The notes: generated by a model not told the origin, from the sequence alone. A stretch of DNA of 64,000 nt from HKST-UBA85 sp035654775 (GCA_035654775.1 DASRWB010000067.1:1-64000); one strand, 5' to 3'; positions 32,104-41,047 are shown, counted from the first letter of the stretch. Numbers and translations are program-made.

Positions 32104-33372
32104 TTATTTTAAAATTTCTTTTAATTTTTCTACCATTTTGTATACATCTTCGTACGTGTTGTACAATGGAACAGGAGCACATCGGATTACGTTGGGCTCT
32201 CTCCAATCAGTAATGACGTGAGCTTCTGTAAGTTTTTTATGTAAATTTTTGTCAGCATCCTTAACTTGAATGGAAAGCTGACAACCCCTTTCTTCGGGGT
32301 TTGACGGGGTTATTATTTTTAGTTTTTTATTGTTTAGGTGGTTAAGCAAGAACTCAAAATAGCCGGTTAGTTTTATTGATTTTTTTCTGAGTGCGTTCAT
32401 ACCGGCTTGGTCAAATACATCTAATGAAGCTTTTATAGCAGCCATGGACAATATAGGCGGGTTACTTAGTTGCCAGCCTTCGGCTCCCGGAATAATATCT
32501 AAGGGTTGGCGCATATTAAATCGAGTAGATTTGTTATGGCTCCACCAACCGGCAAATCGTTTTAAATCTTTGTTATAAGCATGCTTTTCGTGTACAAATA
32601 ATCCGCCTAAACTTCCGGGTCCGGAATTTAAATATTTGTACGTGCACCAAGCCGCAAAGTCAACTCCCGATTCATGTAGGTTGGGGTTGATATTTCCGGC
32701 GCCGTGAGCTAAATCGATACCTACTTTACAGTTTTTGGCGTGTCCTAGTTCAGCAATACGCTTGAGGTTTAAATACTGTCCGGTGTAATAGTTTACGCCA
32801 CCTATGAGTAATAAAGCTATTTCGTCGCCTTGTTCCTCGAGTAGGGCTTCCAAATCTTCTAACTGTAAATGGTCTTCTCCTTTTTTAGGTTTCCATTCAA
32901 TAATGCCTTCTTCAGCATTGAAACCATGAAATTCCAGTTGTGTTTGTACTGCGTATCGGTCTGAAGGAAAGGCATCGCTTTCAATAACAATTTTATATTT
33001 GGTTTTGGTAGGTTGGTAAAAGGAGACCATTAGCAAGTGCAAATTGGTGGTAAGGGTGTTCATTACAACCACTTCAATGGGTTTGGCACCCACTATTTTT
33101 GCCATAGTTTCAGTTAGAAACTCGTGGTAAGGCATCCAGGGATTTTTGGCTTCAAAATGCCCTTCAACCCCTAAATTTGCCCAGTCGTCAAGTTCCTGCT
33201 GAATGTATTTTTGGGTGTTTTTAGGCTGAAGTCCCAAAGAGTTTCCTGTAAAATAAAGCCAAGGGTTTCCGTCTTTATCTTTTGGAAGATGAAATTGATT
33301 TCTGAAATGCGATAGCGTATCATTTTGGTCTTGTTCTATTGCGAAATCAAGACCTGTTTTGTAATTAAACAA
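32104..33372 (-). CDS. kynU: kynureninase
   Basis: Kynureninase is a PLP enzyme that cleaves 3-hydroxykynurenine to 3-hydroxyanthranilate and alanine. Landmarks are FTGNSLGLQPK, NTLTTNLHLLM, GIDLAHGAGN and the PLP-lysine region WCTYKYLNSGPG. I place the start at TTG 33372 (422 residues): the only ATG of the frame (33426) lies upstream of a perfect -7 element at 33396-33403 and would add 18 hydrophobic residues unlike other kynureninases. No in-frame ATG exists between. It heads the eight-gene kyn operon. Confidence 0.93.
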   Translation of the reverse strand: MFNYKTGLDFAIEQDQNDTLSHFRNQFHLPKDKDGNPWLYFTGNSLGLQPKNTQKYIQQELDDWANLGVEGHFEAKNPWMPYHEFLTETMAKIVGAKPIEVVVMNTLTTNLHLLMVSFYQPTKTKYKIVIESDAFPSDRYAVQTQLEFHGFNAEEGIIEWKPKKGEDHLQLEDLEALLEEQGDEIALLLIGGVNYYTGQYLNLKRIAELGHAKNCKVGIDLAHGAGNINPNLHESGVDFAAWCTYKYLNSGPGSLGGLFVHEKHAYNKDLKRFAGWWSHNKSTRFNMRQPLDIIPGAEGWQLSNPPILSMAAIKASLDVFDQAGMNALRKKSIKLTGYFEFLLNHLNNKKLKIITPSNPEERGCQLSIQVKDADKNLHKKLTEAHVITDWREPNVIRCAPVPLYNTYEDVYKMVEKLKEILK

Positions 33373-33395
33373 GGTTGTGATTTTTCGGTTGCTAA

Positions 33396-33403
33396 CAAAA
33401 ATA
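33396..33403 (-). promoter_or_regulatory. -7 element of the kyn operon promoter
   Basis: The minus strand reads TATTTTTG, a perfect TAnnTTTG, ending 23 bases before the TTG start of kynU. A TTG on the same strand at about 33426-33428 lies 22 bases upstream and could be the -33 element. Confidence 0.6.
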
Positions 33404-33485
33404 AGAATTATAATGCAAGTAAACACAACGAGGGGTTTAGATATTGAAGCATTCTTTTTTGTATCTTTAATAAAAAGATAAAAAT

Positions 33486-33905
33486 ATGTCTAAATCAAAA
33501 AAGTACAGCAATGGTGAGGTTACCATCGTTTGGAAGCCAGATGCGTGTATTCATTCGGGAATTTGTGTAAAAGGATTGCCCAAGGTATTTAACCCTAAAG
33601 ATCGTCCTTGGATTAAAATTTATCAGGCAACTACCGAGGGATTAATCAATCAGGTAAAGAAATGTCCTTCAGGTGCTTTGGGTTATTTTATGGATGACGC
33701 CAAAGATGAATCTGCAGTTTCTTTAGAAACCAAGGTAGAAGTTATGGAAAATGGACCTTTACTGGTTTATGGCACCTTGCATGTAACGCGTGAAAATGGA
33801 GAAAAAGAGGTTAAAAACAAAACGACTGCTTTTTGCAGATGCGGTTCTTCTTTAAATAAACCTTACTGTGATGGTTCTCACGTGAAAAATGACTTCAGAG
33901 GATAA
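33486..33905 (+). CDS. double iron-sulfur protein: Fer4_19-like plus CDGSH domain
   Basis: The 139-residue protein joins two cluster domains. The N-terminal half has the divergent 4Fe-4S mono-cluster pattern (Fer4_19 type) with cysteines in DACIHSGICVKG and in VKKCPSGALG. The C-terminal half has the CDGSH motif C-x-C-x2-S-x3-P-x2-CDGSH (FCRCGSSLNKPYCDGSH, about residues 116-132), which binds a [2Fe-2S] cluster by three Cys and one His, as in mitoNEET. Roles in redox or cluster transfer are known for relatives. It is divergent from kynU and separated from it by 113 bases. Confidence 0.92.
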   Translation: MSKSKKYSNGEVTIVWKPDACIHSGICVKGLPKVFNPKDRPWIKIYQATTEGLINQVKKCPSGALGYFMDDAKDESAVSLETKVEVMENGPLLVYGTLHVTRENGEKEVKNKTTAFCRCGSSLNKPYCDGSHVKNDFRG

Positions 33906-33953
33906 ATAAAAGCTTTTGGTTATGTAAGGAGTAGTAGGGAATGAGGCCAGAAT

Positions 33954-34652
33954 TTAGGGTTTGTTTTTATTTATCTGATTGATTACTTCTTTTGCGTTTG
34001 CTTTATCCAGCAAAGGGCAAGTTTGCTTAAACTGTTCAATTCTTTTTTGAGAAACGTTTTTAATGTAGGGATGGTTTGGATTGAGTTTTTCAAAATTCTG
34101 ATGATAATCTTCGGCTATCCAAAATTTTTGAAATGGAACGATTTCAGCAGCGAGTGTGGATTGTAGTTTTTTTGCATATTCTTCTTTTTTTCTCAGGGCA
34201 ATTTGCTTTTGTTCTTCGTTTTGATAGAATATAATAGAGCGGTATTGTGATCCTATGTCGGGTCCTTGTCCGTTTACTTGTGTTGGATCTTGGGTGTTGA
34301 AGTATACATCCAGCAATTCTGAAAAACTTACTTGGTTTGGATTGTAGGTAACTTCTATGGTTTCGGCATGTCCTGTACGTCCGGTATTGCTGCTTTCATA
34401 GGTTGGGTTTTTTGTAGTGCCTCCTGAATATCCTGAAACTACATCTTCTACACCTATTACTCGTTCGTAAATGGCTTCTACACACCAAAAACATCCGCTT
34501 GCAAAGTAGGCTTTGGCTAAACCGTTTTGTAAAGGAACTTCTACGGGTGTTCTGTTGTTGTTTGTCATTTTATGAGTTGTTTGTGCTTTGTTTTTACAGC
34601 TTGAGCCAATAGCCAGTATAACAAAGAGTGTGAAACTTAAAAAGGTTTTCAT
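33954..34652 (-). CDS. msrA: peptide methionine sulfoxide reductase MsrA, exported
   Basis: MsrA reduces methionine-S-sulfoxide in damaged proteins. The 232-residue product has an N-terminal hydrophobic leader with a possible lipid cysteine (GSSC, Cys19; the lipobox is weak), so it probably works in the periplasm. The catalytic motif GCFWC has nucleophile Cys54. GVEDVVSGYSGG, PTYESSNTGRTGHAE and GSQYRSIIF are all typical. A further Cys in the tail (EQFKQTCPLLD) may be the resolving cysteine. The gene is single and converges on the CDGSH gene. Confidence 0.94.
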   Translation of the reverse strand: MKTFLSFTLFVILAIGSSCKNKAQTTHKMTNNNRTPVEVPLQNGLAKAYFASGCFWCVEAIYERVIGVEDVVSGYSGGTTKNPTYESSNTGRTGHAETIEVTYNPNQVSFSELLDVYFNTQDPTQVNGQGPDIGSQYRSIIFYQNEEQKQIALRKKEEYAKKLQSTLAAEIVPFQKFWIAEDYHQNFEKLNPNHPYIKNVSQKRIEQFKQTCPLLDKANAKEVINQINKNKP

Positions 34653-34714
34653 GGGTTTTGTTGCTTACCTTATTTTGTCTTACTTTACAAGATAACCTTA
34701 CTTTTTTAAATAAA

Positions 34715-34742
34715 AAAATCCCTGAGAATTTTCAGGGATTTT
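34715..34742 (-). terminator. terminator of the Nif3-like/coiled-coil operon
   Basis: AAAATCCCTGA and TCAGGGATTTT form an 11-bp stem around GAATTT. On the minus strand a run of seven T residues follows. It lies 17 bases after the stop at 34760. Confidence 0.85.
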
Positions 34743-34759
34743 ATACGCTTAGGTATTTT

Positions 34760-35539
34760 TTAAAGTTTAGCAAAGAGTTTTTCCATTTTGCTTTTTTGTT
34801 CTTCGGCAAGCTCAGCATCTACTAAAATTCGACCGCTGTGTTCGTCGGTAATGATTCTTTTGCGCGAGGCTATTTCCATTTGAACTTGTGGTGGAATGGT
34901 GAAAAACGAACCTCCGGAAGCGCCTCTTTCAATAGGCACAACAGCCAGCCCATTTTTAACGCTGGAGCGAATACGGTTGTAGGCTTTTACTAAACGCTCT
35001 TCTATTAAATCTTGATATTCTTCCGATTTTTTAAGCAACGCTTGTTCTTCTTTTTCGGTTTCGGCTAAAATATCGTTAAGTTCTCCTTTTTTATGTTTAA
35101 GGTGTGTTTCACGTTCTTTTAGTCGTTCTTTGGTTTCGGCTATAATTTCTTTTTTCTGCTCTATTTGAACTTTGAATTCTTTGATGTGTTTTTCGGCCAG
35201 CTGAATTTCAAGTTCCTGAAATTCTACTTCTTTACTAAGCGAGTTGTACTCTCTGTTGTTTCTAACGTTTTTTTGTTGCTCGGTATATTTTTTTATAAGT
35301 GCTTTTGACTCTTCTATTGAGTTTTTCTTGGCGGCAATTTCGGCATCAATAGTTTCTAAATTGTCTACAAGTTTTTCGAGCCTGGTGTTAAGTCCAGCAA
35401 CTTCATCTTCTAAATCTCTTACTTCTAAGGGAAGTTCGCCACGAACGTTTCTAATTTCATCTATTCTAGAGTCAATAAGCTGTAAATCATACAGAGCTCT
35501 TAAACGTTCTTCTACAGTTACTTCTTTTTTGTTTGCCAT
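34760..35539 (-). CDS. coiled-coil protein with degenerate C4 zinc ribbon
   Basis: The 259-residue protein matches the DUF164/C4-type zinc-ribbon family: a long coiled coil (about residues 10-190) and a C-terminal ribbon. Members usually keep two CxxC-like pairs (GACGGCF and CENCGRIL). Here the equivalent parts read GASGGSFFTIPPQ and ITDEHSGRIL, so every cysteine is gone; indeed the whole protein has no Cys. The fold is probably kept but zinc binding is not. It is encoded 3 bases after the Nif3-like gene, a pairing common in Bacteroidota. The role is unknown; nucleic-acid contact has been suggested for relatives. Confidence 0.88.
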   Translation of the reverse strand: MANKKEVTVEERLRALYDLQLIDSRIDEIRNVRGELPLEVRDLEDEVAGLNTRLEKLVDNLETIDAEIAAKKNSIEESKALIKKYTEQQKNVRNNREYNSLSKEVEFQELEIQLAEKHIKEFKVQIEQKKEIIAETKERLKERETHLKHKKGELNDILAETEKEEQALLKKSEEYQDLIEERLVKAYNRIRSSVKNGLAVVPIERGASGGSFFTIPPQVQMEIASRKRIITDEHSGRILVDAELAEEQKSKMEKLFAKL

Positions 35540-35542
35540 AGT

Positions 35543-36637
35543 TTAAAAATACTTAACGGGATTGGTAATGGTCTTTGATAAAACGACTGCAAAATTAGTA
35601 ATTTTTTTTGATAGATAGGATACTAAAAGATTTTTTGTGAATTGTTCACTTTCATAGTGACCAATATCGACGAGAAGAATGTTGTTTTCTGCTGAAAAAT
35701 AGTCGTGGTATTTTAAATCGGAAGTTACAAAAGCGTCAGCTCCTGCGCAGATGGCTTGTTGTATGGCAAAGCTTCCGGAGCCACCTAAAACAGCTATTTT
35801 TTTTATGGGTTTGTTTAAAAGTGAACTGTGTTTAATTACCGGTGTGCCAAATACTTTTTTTAGGGTGGTTAAAAAGGTTTTTTCGTTTAGGGCTTTATTA
35901 AATTCACCAATCATACCCATGCCTTTGGTTTGATTTTTATTGTTTAGGGTTATTATTTCATAGGCAACCTCTTCGTACGAATGGTTTTTAAACAAGCTTT
36001 GCAATACACTTGCTTCTTTGTGAGCTTCGAAAATTACAGTAATCTTGGTTTCATTTTCGAAATGCATTTTGTTTTTTTCTCCTTTGGTAGGGTTTGAAAT
36101 TTCGTTTCCCATAAAGGTTCCGGTTCCATTTACATTAAAACTGCAATGGCTGTAGTTTCCAATGTGTCCGGCTCCGGCAAGGAACAAGGCATTTCTTAGG
36201 GATTCTGCTTCTTGGGTTGGGACATAGGTGGTTAATTTTTTTAGAGTATTGTTTTTGGGCAGTAATAGTTGCCTATTTTGCAGTTTTAAAGCCTCACAGA
36301 TGGAGTTGTTTACACCTTCCGGTACATTGTCAAGTGCGGTATGAATGGCATAAATAGCAATGTTGTTTTGAATGGCTTTCAGGATGGTTTTTTCTACGTA
36401 GTTTGTTCCGGTTATTTTTTTCAGGCCTTTAAAAAGAATAGGATGAAAGCTTACAATAAGATTACAATTGTTTTCTATGGCTTCGTCTATTACTGTTTCT
36501 AAGGTGTCTAAGGTTACTAAAATTCCTTTTAGCTTTTCATTTTTATTACCTACTAACAGGCCAACATTGTCAAAATCTTCTGCATAGTGTAAAGGCGCAA
36601 GCTCTTCTAAATAGTCAATGACATCTTGAATAATCAT
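35543..36637 (-). CDS. Nif3-like dinuclear metal center hexameric protein
   Basis: The 364-residue protein belongs to the NIF3/YbgI family. It has the N-terminal metal half with APLHYAEDFDNVGLLVG, the VSFHPILFKGLKKI segment with metal His, and AIYAIHTALDNVPEGVN, then a PII-like insert (about residues 125-230) and the C-terminal half with VLGGSGSFAIQQAI, DAFVTSDLKYHDYF and LVDIGHYESEQF. The function is still debated (GTP cyclohydrolase I type 2 has been proposed). A perfect -7 element precedes it, and the coiled-coil gene follows in the same operon. Confidence 0.92.
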   Translation of the reverse strand: MIIQDVIDYLEELAPLHYAEDFDNVGLLVGNKNEKLKGILVTLDTLETVIDEAIENNCNLIVSFHPILFKGLKKITGTNYVEKTILKAIQNNIAIYAIHTALDNVPEGVNNSICEALKLQNRQLLLPKNNTLKKLTTYVPTQEAESLRNALFLAGAGHIGNYSHCSFNVNGTGTFMGNEISNPTKGEKNKMHFENETKITVIFEAHKEASVLQSLFKNHSYEEVAYEIITLNNKNQTKGMGMIGEFNKALNEKTFLTTLKKVFGTPVIKHSSLLNKPIKKIAVLGGSGSFAIQQAICAGADAFVTSDLKYHDYFSAENNILLVDIGHYESEQFTKNLLVSYLSKKITNFAVVLSKTITNPVKYF

Positions 36638-36661
36638 GATTAACGGACAATTAATTTAAAA

Positions 36662-36669
36662 CAAATATA
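36662..36669 (-). promoter_or_regulatory. -7 element upstream of the Nif3-like gene
   Basis: The minus strand reads TATATTTG, a perfect TAnnTTTG, ending 24 bases before the start at 36637. Confidence 0.6.
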
Positions 36670-36773
36670 AAATATTTACTTTCAAGGATTGAGTTAAATT
36701 TGTTTAATTGGGAACGAAAGGCTAGAAAAATAATTATTACTTTGTAGTCCTAATCTAAACCGTAGTTTTTACA

Positions 36774-37781
36774 GTGAAACTTATTAGATACCTTTTGCTT
36801 CCTGTTGTTCCTTTGTATTACTTGGTTACTGCGCTGCGTAATACCTTATATAATGTTGGAATTTTCAAAAGCAAGAGTTACGATTTTCCGATATTATGCG
36901 TAGGAAATCTTAGCGTTGGCGGAACCGGAAAAACACCTATGGTTGAATACTTACTTAACCTGCTGATGCAAAGCCAAAATGTGGCGACGTTAAGTAGAGG
37001 ATACAAAAGAGAAACAGCCGGTTTTGTGCTGGCAGATGCTTCGGCAACGGCAGCTTCTATAGGTGATGAACCTTTTCAGTTTTATTCGAAGTTTAAAGAT
37101 GAGATACATGTTGCGGTTGATACAAACCGGCAACGCGGCATTACTTTGTTAAAAAAACATGTAAATCCTGACGTTATTATACTGGATGACGCTTTTCAAC
37201 ATCGCAGCGTACGCGCAGGATTAACAATTTTACTTACAGTTTATGATGATTTGTATACAGATGACTGGTTACTTCCTACGGGAAATTTGCGGGAATCCGT
37301 ATCGGGAGCAAAACGGGCAGATATAATAGTTGTTACTAAATGTCCGGAAGAACTGTCAAATGAAGAAAAGAATGCGATTCAATTGAAACTAAAAATAGCG
37401 TCACATCAGCATCTGTTTTTTAGTACAATATATTATAGTGACAAGGCTATAGGAAGCACAAAAACGCTGGAGTTAGCTTCTTTAAGGGAAAAAGAATTTA
37501 CGTTAATTACCGGAATTGCAAATCCCAAACCTTTGGTTTCATTTCTGGAGAAAAAGCAGCTTAATTTTAAACATATAGCTTTTCCGGATCATCATACTTT
37601 TACTGCAGATGAAGTAGAACAATTGCAATTAAAAGGCTTTCTTCTTACTACTGAAAAAGACTATATGCGTTTACAACAATATGAGGTTTTGAGTGAGAAG
37701 TTGTTTTATTTGCCAATCCGGTTTAGGGTTTTTGATGAAGCGTTATTTAACCGGCAAATTACAGCTTTTGTATCTACTTAG
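36774..37781 (+). CDS. lpxK: tetraacyldisaccharide 4'-kinase
   Basis: LpxK phosphorylates the 4' position of the lipid A disaccharide precursor at the inner membrane. The 335-residue product starts at GTG 36774 with a membrane-association helix (residues 4-22). The P-loop is GNLSVGGTGKTPMVEYL (about residues 46-62), followed by LSRGYKR, GDEPFQF, VILDDAFQHRSV with the catalytic Asp-His pair, and DIIVVTKCPE. The C-terminus overlaps the 3' end of the convergent histidine kinase gene by 8 bases. The length matches the family. Confidence 0.94.
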   Translation: MKLIRYLLLPVVPLYYLVTALRNTLYNVGIFKSKSYDFPILCVGNLSVGGTGKTPMVEYLLNLLMQSQNVATLSRGYKRETAGFVLADASATAASIGDEPFQFYSKFKDEIHVAVDTNRQRGITLLKKHVNPDVIILDDAFQHRSVRAGLTILLTVYDDLYTDDWLLPTGNLRESVSGAKRADIIVVTKCPEELSNEEKNAIQLKLKIASHQHLFFSTIYYSDKAIGSTKTLELASLREKEFTLITGIANPKPLVSFLEKKQLNFKHIAFPDHHTFTADEVEQLQLKGFLLTTEKDYMRLQQYEVLSEKLFYLPIRFRVFDEALFNRQITAFVST

Positions 37782-40002
37782 AAAGGGCTTTTTTCTTTAC
37801 CATTAGGGCATTAAACAGTTTTTTCTCAAAATCTTCCTGTTTAAAAGGTTTAGAAATAATATCGGTAAATCCGGCGTCATCAAATTCTTTCATTTTATCT
37901 TCTATAGTTACCGCAGTAAGCGCAAAAATGGTAAGGTCTTTGTTGAAGGTTCTAATCATAGTGGTTGCTTCCAGACCGCTAATTCCCGGCATGTGAATAT
38001 CCATAAGTACAACATCATAATGGTTGTTTTTTACCATATCTACAGCGGTTTCACCGTTGTCTACCAAATCGCAATTAAGCTTCATCTTGTTTAAGATTTT
38101 CTTGGTAATCATTTGGTTTATTTTATTGTCTTCAACCACCAGAATTTTTACTTTGCTTAAATCTTTTTCGTCTACACTGTTAAAGTATTCCACTTTCTTT
38201 TCAATAACTTTTTCGGTAGAATATTCAAGAGGCAGTTCAAAGGTAAAAGTAGTTCCTCTGCCGAGTTCGCTTTTTAAATATATTTTTCCTTTTAGGATTT
38301 CTATTAAGCCTTTTACGATGGATAAACCAAGTCCGGTGCCGCCGTACTTTCTGTTGATTTGAATAGAACCTTGAGAAAAGCTTTCAAACATGTTTTCCTG
38401 TTTTTCCTTTGAAATTCCTATTCCGTTGTCTTCAATTTCAAAGCGTATGGTGTAAACTTTGTTTATTTGGTCCAGCTTAAATACGCGTACCCAAATGTCT
38501 CCGTCTTTAGTGAATTTTATGGAATTTCCTATAAGGTTTATTAAAATCTGAGAAATTTTAAGCTGATCGGCAAAATACACTTCGGGTAATTCTTTGTCGT
38601 AGTCAAAGTGTAATTGGATATTATTATCTAATGCCGAGTTGTTTAATGCGGCTATAACGTTTTTAATTTTTTCCTTTAGGTTAAATATCTGTGGGTCTAA
38701 GTCTACCTTATTGGCTTCAATTTTGTTGATTTGCAGAATGTCGTTTATGAAAGTAAGCAAGTATTCTCCTGAAAATTTAAGGGATTTTAAGTGTTGCACT
38801 TGCTCCGGTTTTGGGTCTTCATCTAAAAGCATGTTGGTTATACCGGTAACGGCATAAAGCGGTGTTCTTAACTCGTGAGTTACGGTTGATAAAAAATTTG
38901 CCTTTGTTTTTGAAGCTAATTCTGCTTTTTCTTTTGCCACAATAAGTTCACTGTTTTTTTTGTGAAGCATATTGTTGGTTTTTAACCGTATGTTGTTGTT
39001 TTTGTAGAGCGATAGCGTAAGCAGCGATAAAATGGTAATTAGTGCAATACTTAAAATGGTTGTAAGTTTATTCAGGCTGTTGGCTTCTTTTTGTTCTTCT
39101 AAATCGGCTAAATTTTGTTTTTGAATTTCGTCTTGATTATCTATGATATATTGTAATCTTCTGGCCGGAGCAAATTTTTCTTTTTTAACTTCTAAAAGAG
39201 AATCGGAAAGCGCTATGTATTTCTTCAGGTACTCGTTTGAAATTTTGTGGTTTCCTAGACTTTCATGTATGGCGCTTGTAATTTCATAACCTTCGGTTAA
39301 TACATTGTAAAAATTGTAGTTTTTTGCCAATGCCAATCCTTGGTTTGCCAGGCTGAGGGCTTCGTTTTTGTTTTCCAGAAGCAACTGTGCTTTAGCCAGT
39401 GTTATTAGTGCATTGGCTTCTATTTCGTTTAAACGGTTTTGTTTACTTATAGATAAAGCGGCTTCTAAAGATTTTTTTGCTTCGTTGTAGTTTTTTAAAT
39501 AATTAAAGGCTTTACCTTCATAGAGTAAGACTTCGGCTACAAGACTGTTAAGATTTTCTTGCTCAAAAAGTGTTTTGGCAGATTTAAAATATTCCAAAGC
39601 CTGATTGTAATCTCCTTTTGCCATGTATACTGTGCCAAAGGTTTTATAGGTATCGGCATTGTTGGCATAGTCTTTTGTCTGCCTTTGGTAATCTACGGCG
39701 TTAGTAAGGGCAATAAGCGCTTGATTGTTTTCTTCCAGCAGGTAATGTAGTTTACCAATTTTGGAGTAAATAAGACCAATGTTTCGCTGGTCTTCAATTT
39801 GTTTTGCGCTTACTAAAGCTTCTTCTAATTTTTTTTGTGCGGAGAAATAATTGCCATTGTCTAAATCAGATTGTGCCTGAGCGATGTAATATCTAATCTT
39901 ATTAGAAACAGTTTCCGGGTCGTCATCTATGGTGTTTTGAGCGACGATACCGCAATAGTTCACCATTAAAATAGCTAATATGTAGAATTTAATTTGGGAC
40001 AT
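37774..40002 (-). CDS. hybrid histidine kinase with TPR sensor domain
   Basis: The 742-residue protein has a signal peptide (1-21), about six tetratricopeptide repeats (residues 35-280), a membrane helix (312-333), a short coiled coil, a HisKA domain with phospho-acceptor His376 (TVTHELRTPL), an HATPase domain with N box LINLIGNSIKF, DNGIGIS and GGTGLGLSI, and a C-terminal receiver domain with phospho-acceptor Asp668 (VVLMDIHMPG). The periplasmic TPR part probably senses a protein or peptide. There is no separate DNA-binding output, so phosphate must pass to another protein. A perfect -7 element lies 19 bases before the start. Confidence 0.94.
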   Translation of the reverse strand: MSQIKFYILAILMVNYCGIVAQNTIDDDPETVSNKIRYYIAQAQSDLDNGNYFSAQKKLEEALVSAKQIEDQRNIGLIYSKIGKLHYLLEENNQALIALTNAVDYQRQTKDYANNADTYKTFGTVYMAKGDYNQALEYFKSAKTLFEQENLNSLVAEVLLYEGKAFNYLKNYNEAKKSLEAALSISKQNRLNEIEANALITLAKAQLLLENKNEALSLANQGLALAKNYNFYNVLTEGYEITSAIHESLGNHKISNEYLKKYIALSDSLLEVKKEKFAPARRLQYIIDNQDEIQKQNLADLEEQKEANSLNKLTTILSIALITILSLLTLSLYKNNNIRLKTNNMLHKKNSELIVAKEKAELASKTKANFLSTVTHELRTPLYAVTGITNMLLDEDPKPEQVQHLKSLKFSGEYLLTFINDILQINKIEANKVDLDPQIFNLKEKIKNVIAALNNSALDNNIQLHFDYDKELPEVYFADQLKISQILINLIGNSIKFTKDGDIWVRVFKLDQINKVYTIRFEIEDNGIGISKEKQENMFESFSQGSIQINRKYGGTGLGLSIVKGLIEILKGKIYLKSELGRGTTFTFELPLEYSTEKVIEKKVEYFNSVDEKDLSKVKILVVEDNKINQMITKKILNKMKLNCDLVDNGETAVDMVKNNHYDVVLMDIHMPGISGLEATTMIRTFNKDLTIFALTAVTIEDKMKEFDDAGFTDIISKPFKQEDFEKKLFNALMVKKKALSK

Positions 40003-40021
40003 TTTATCTATTTATTATCGG

Positions 40022-40029
40022 CAAATATA
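40022..40029 (-). promoter_or_regulatory. -7 element upstream of the hybrid kinase
   Basis: The minus strand reads TATATTTG, a perfect TAnnTTTG, ending 19 bases before the kinase start. Confidence 0.6.
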
Positions 40030-40048
40030 AATATTTATTCGATAAAAG

Positions 40049-41047
40049 TCACAATTTTTCCGATAAATTGCAAATTAAATTGATAATTCTGCTGGAATAT
40101 CCCGTTTCATTATCGTACCATCCAATGATTTTTACCATATTCCCTATTACTGAAGTCATTTGTGAATCCAAAATGCAAGAATGAGAATTTCCTACAATAT
40201 CAACAGATACTATTGGGTCGCTGGTGTATTCAATAATTCCTTTAAAAGAAGTTTGTGAAGCTTGTTTAAACGCTTCATTAATTTCTGCGATAGAGGTTTC
40301 TTTTTTTACATTAAAGGTAATATCGGTTAACGAGCCGTTTGCTACGGGAACTCGTATTCCGCAGCCACCAATAACATCTTGAAGTTCCGGGAATATTTTG
40401 GTGAGTGCTTTTGCCGCACCGGTTGTGGTAGGAATGATAGATTGTCCGGCAGCACGTGCACGACGTAGGTCTTTATGTGGTTGATCGTGCAAGCTTTGGT
40501 CTGTAGTGTAGGAATGAACAGTAGTTATGTAGGCTTGGTTTATGCCGCATAGCGTATTGATTACGGCTATCATAGGTGCGGCACAGTGGGTTGTACAAGA
40601 AGCATTGGATACAATATCTTCTGTTCCTTTCAAAATAGAGTCATTAACGCCTGAAATCACCATTTTTATTAGGTCGTCTTGTGGAGGAACGCTCAAAATG
40701 ACACGTTTAGCACCATTATTTATATGGTGTTGCAGCACATCCTTGGTTTTAAATTTACCTGAAGATTCTATAACAAAATCTATATGGAAGGGTTTCCAGT
40801 TTATGTTTTCGGGGTGTTTTTCATTCAGCACACGAATCTGATTTTTACCTACGGTAATATGTGCTGCATCATATAAAATTGTTTCAGGAAAAATCCCATG
40901 AATGCTGTCGTATTTGAGCAGATGACTTAAAGTTTTGGAGTCTGCCAGATCGTTAATTGCAACGACCTTAATTGCCGGATGATTATGAAGAAGTCTGAAA
41001 ACACGTCTTCCAATTCTGCCAAATCCATTAATGGCTATATGTATCAT
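40049..41047 (-). CDS. gap: glyceraldehyde-3-phosphate dehydrogenase, type I (divergent)
   Basis: The 332-residue protein has the GAPDH domains: the NAD fold INGFGRIGRRVFR at the start, SNASCTTHCAAP with catalytic Cys151, HSYTTDQSLHDQPHKDLRRARAA and WYDNETGYSSR at the end. The canonical active-site sequence is SCTTNCLAP; here residue 154 is His. The enzyme may be glycolytic, erythrose-4-phosphate-directed or a second copy; the phosphate-site residues look intact. Its ATG overlaps the lipA stop (TAATG), so it is coupled to lipA. A glycolytic enzyme downstream of lipoate synthesis is unusual. Confidence 0.9.
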   Translation of the reverse strand: MIHIAINGFGRIGRRVFRLLHNHPAIKVVAINDLADSKTLSHLLKYDSIHGIFPETILYDAAHITVGKNQIRVLNEKHPENINWKPFHIDFVIESSGKFKTKDVLQHHINNGAKRVILSVPPQDDLIKMVISGVNDSILKGTEDIVSNASCTTHCAAPMIAVINTLCGINQAYITTVHSYTTDQSLHDQPHKDLRRARAAGQSIIPTTTGAAKALTKIFPELQDVIGGCGIRVPVANGSLTDITFNVKKETSIAEINEAFKQASQTSFKGIIEYTSDPIVSVDIVGNSHSCILDSQMTSVIGNMVKIIGWYDNETGYSSRIINLICNLSEKL

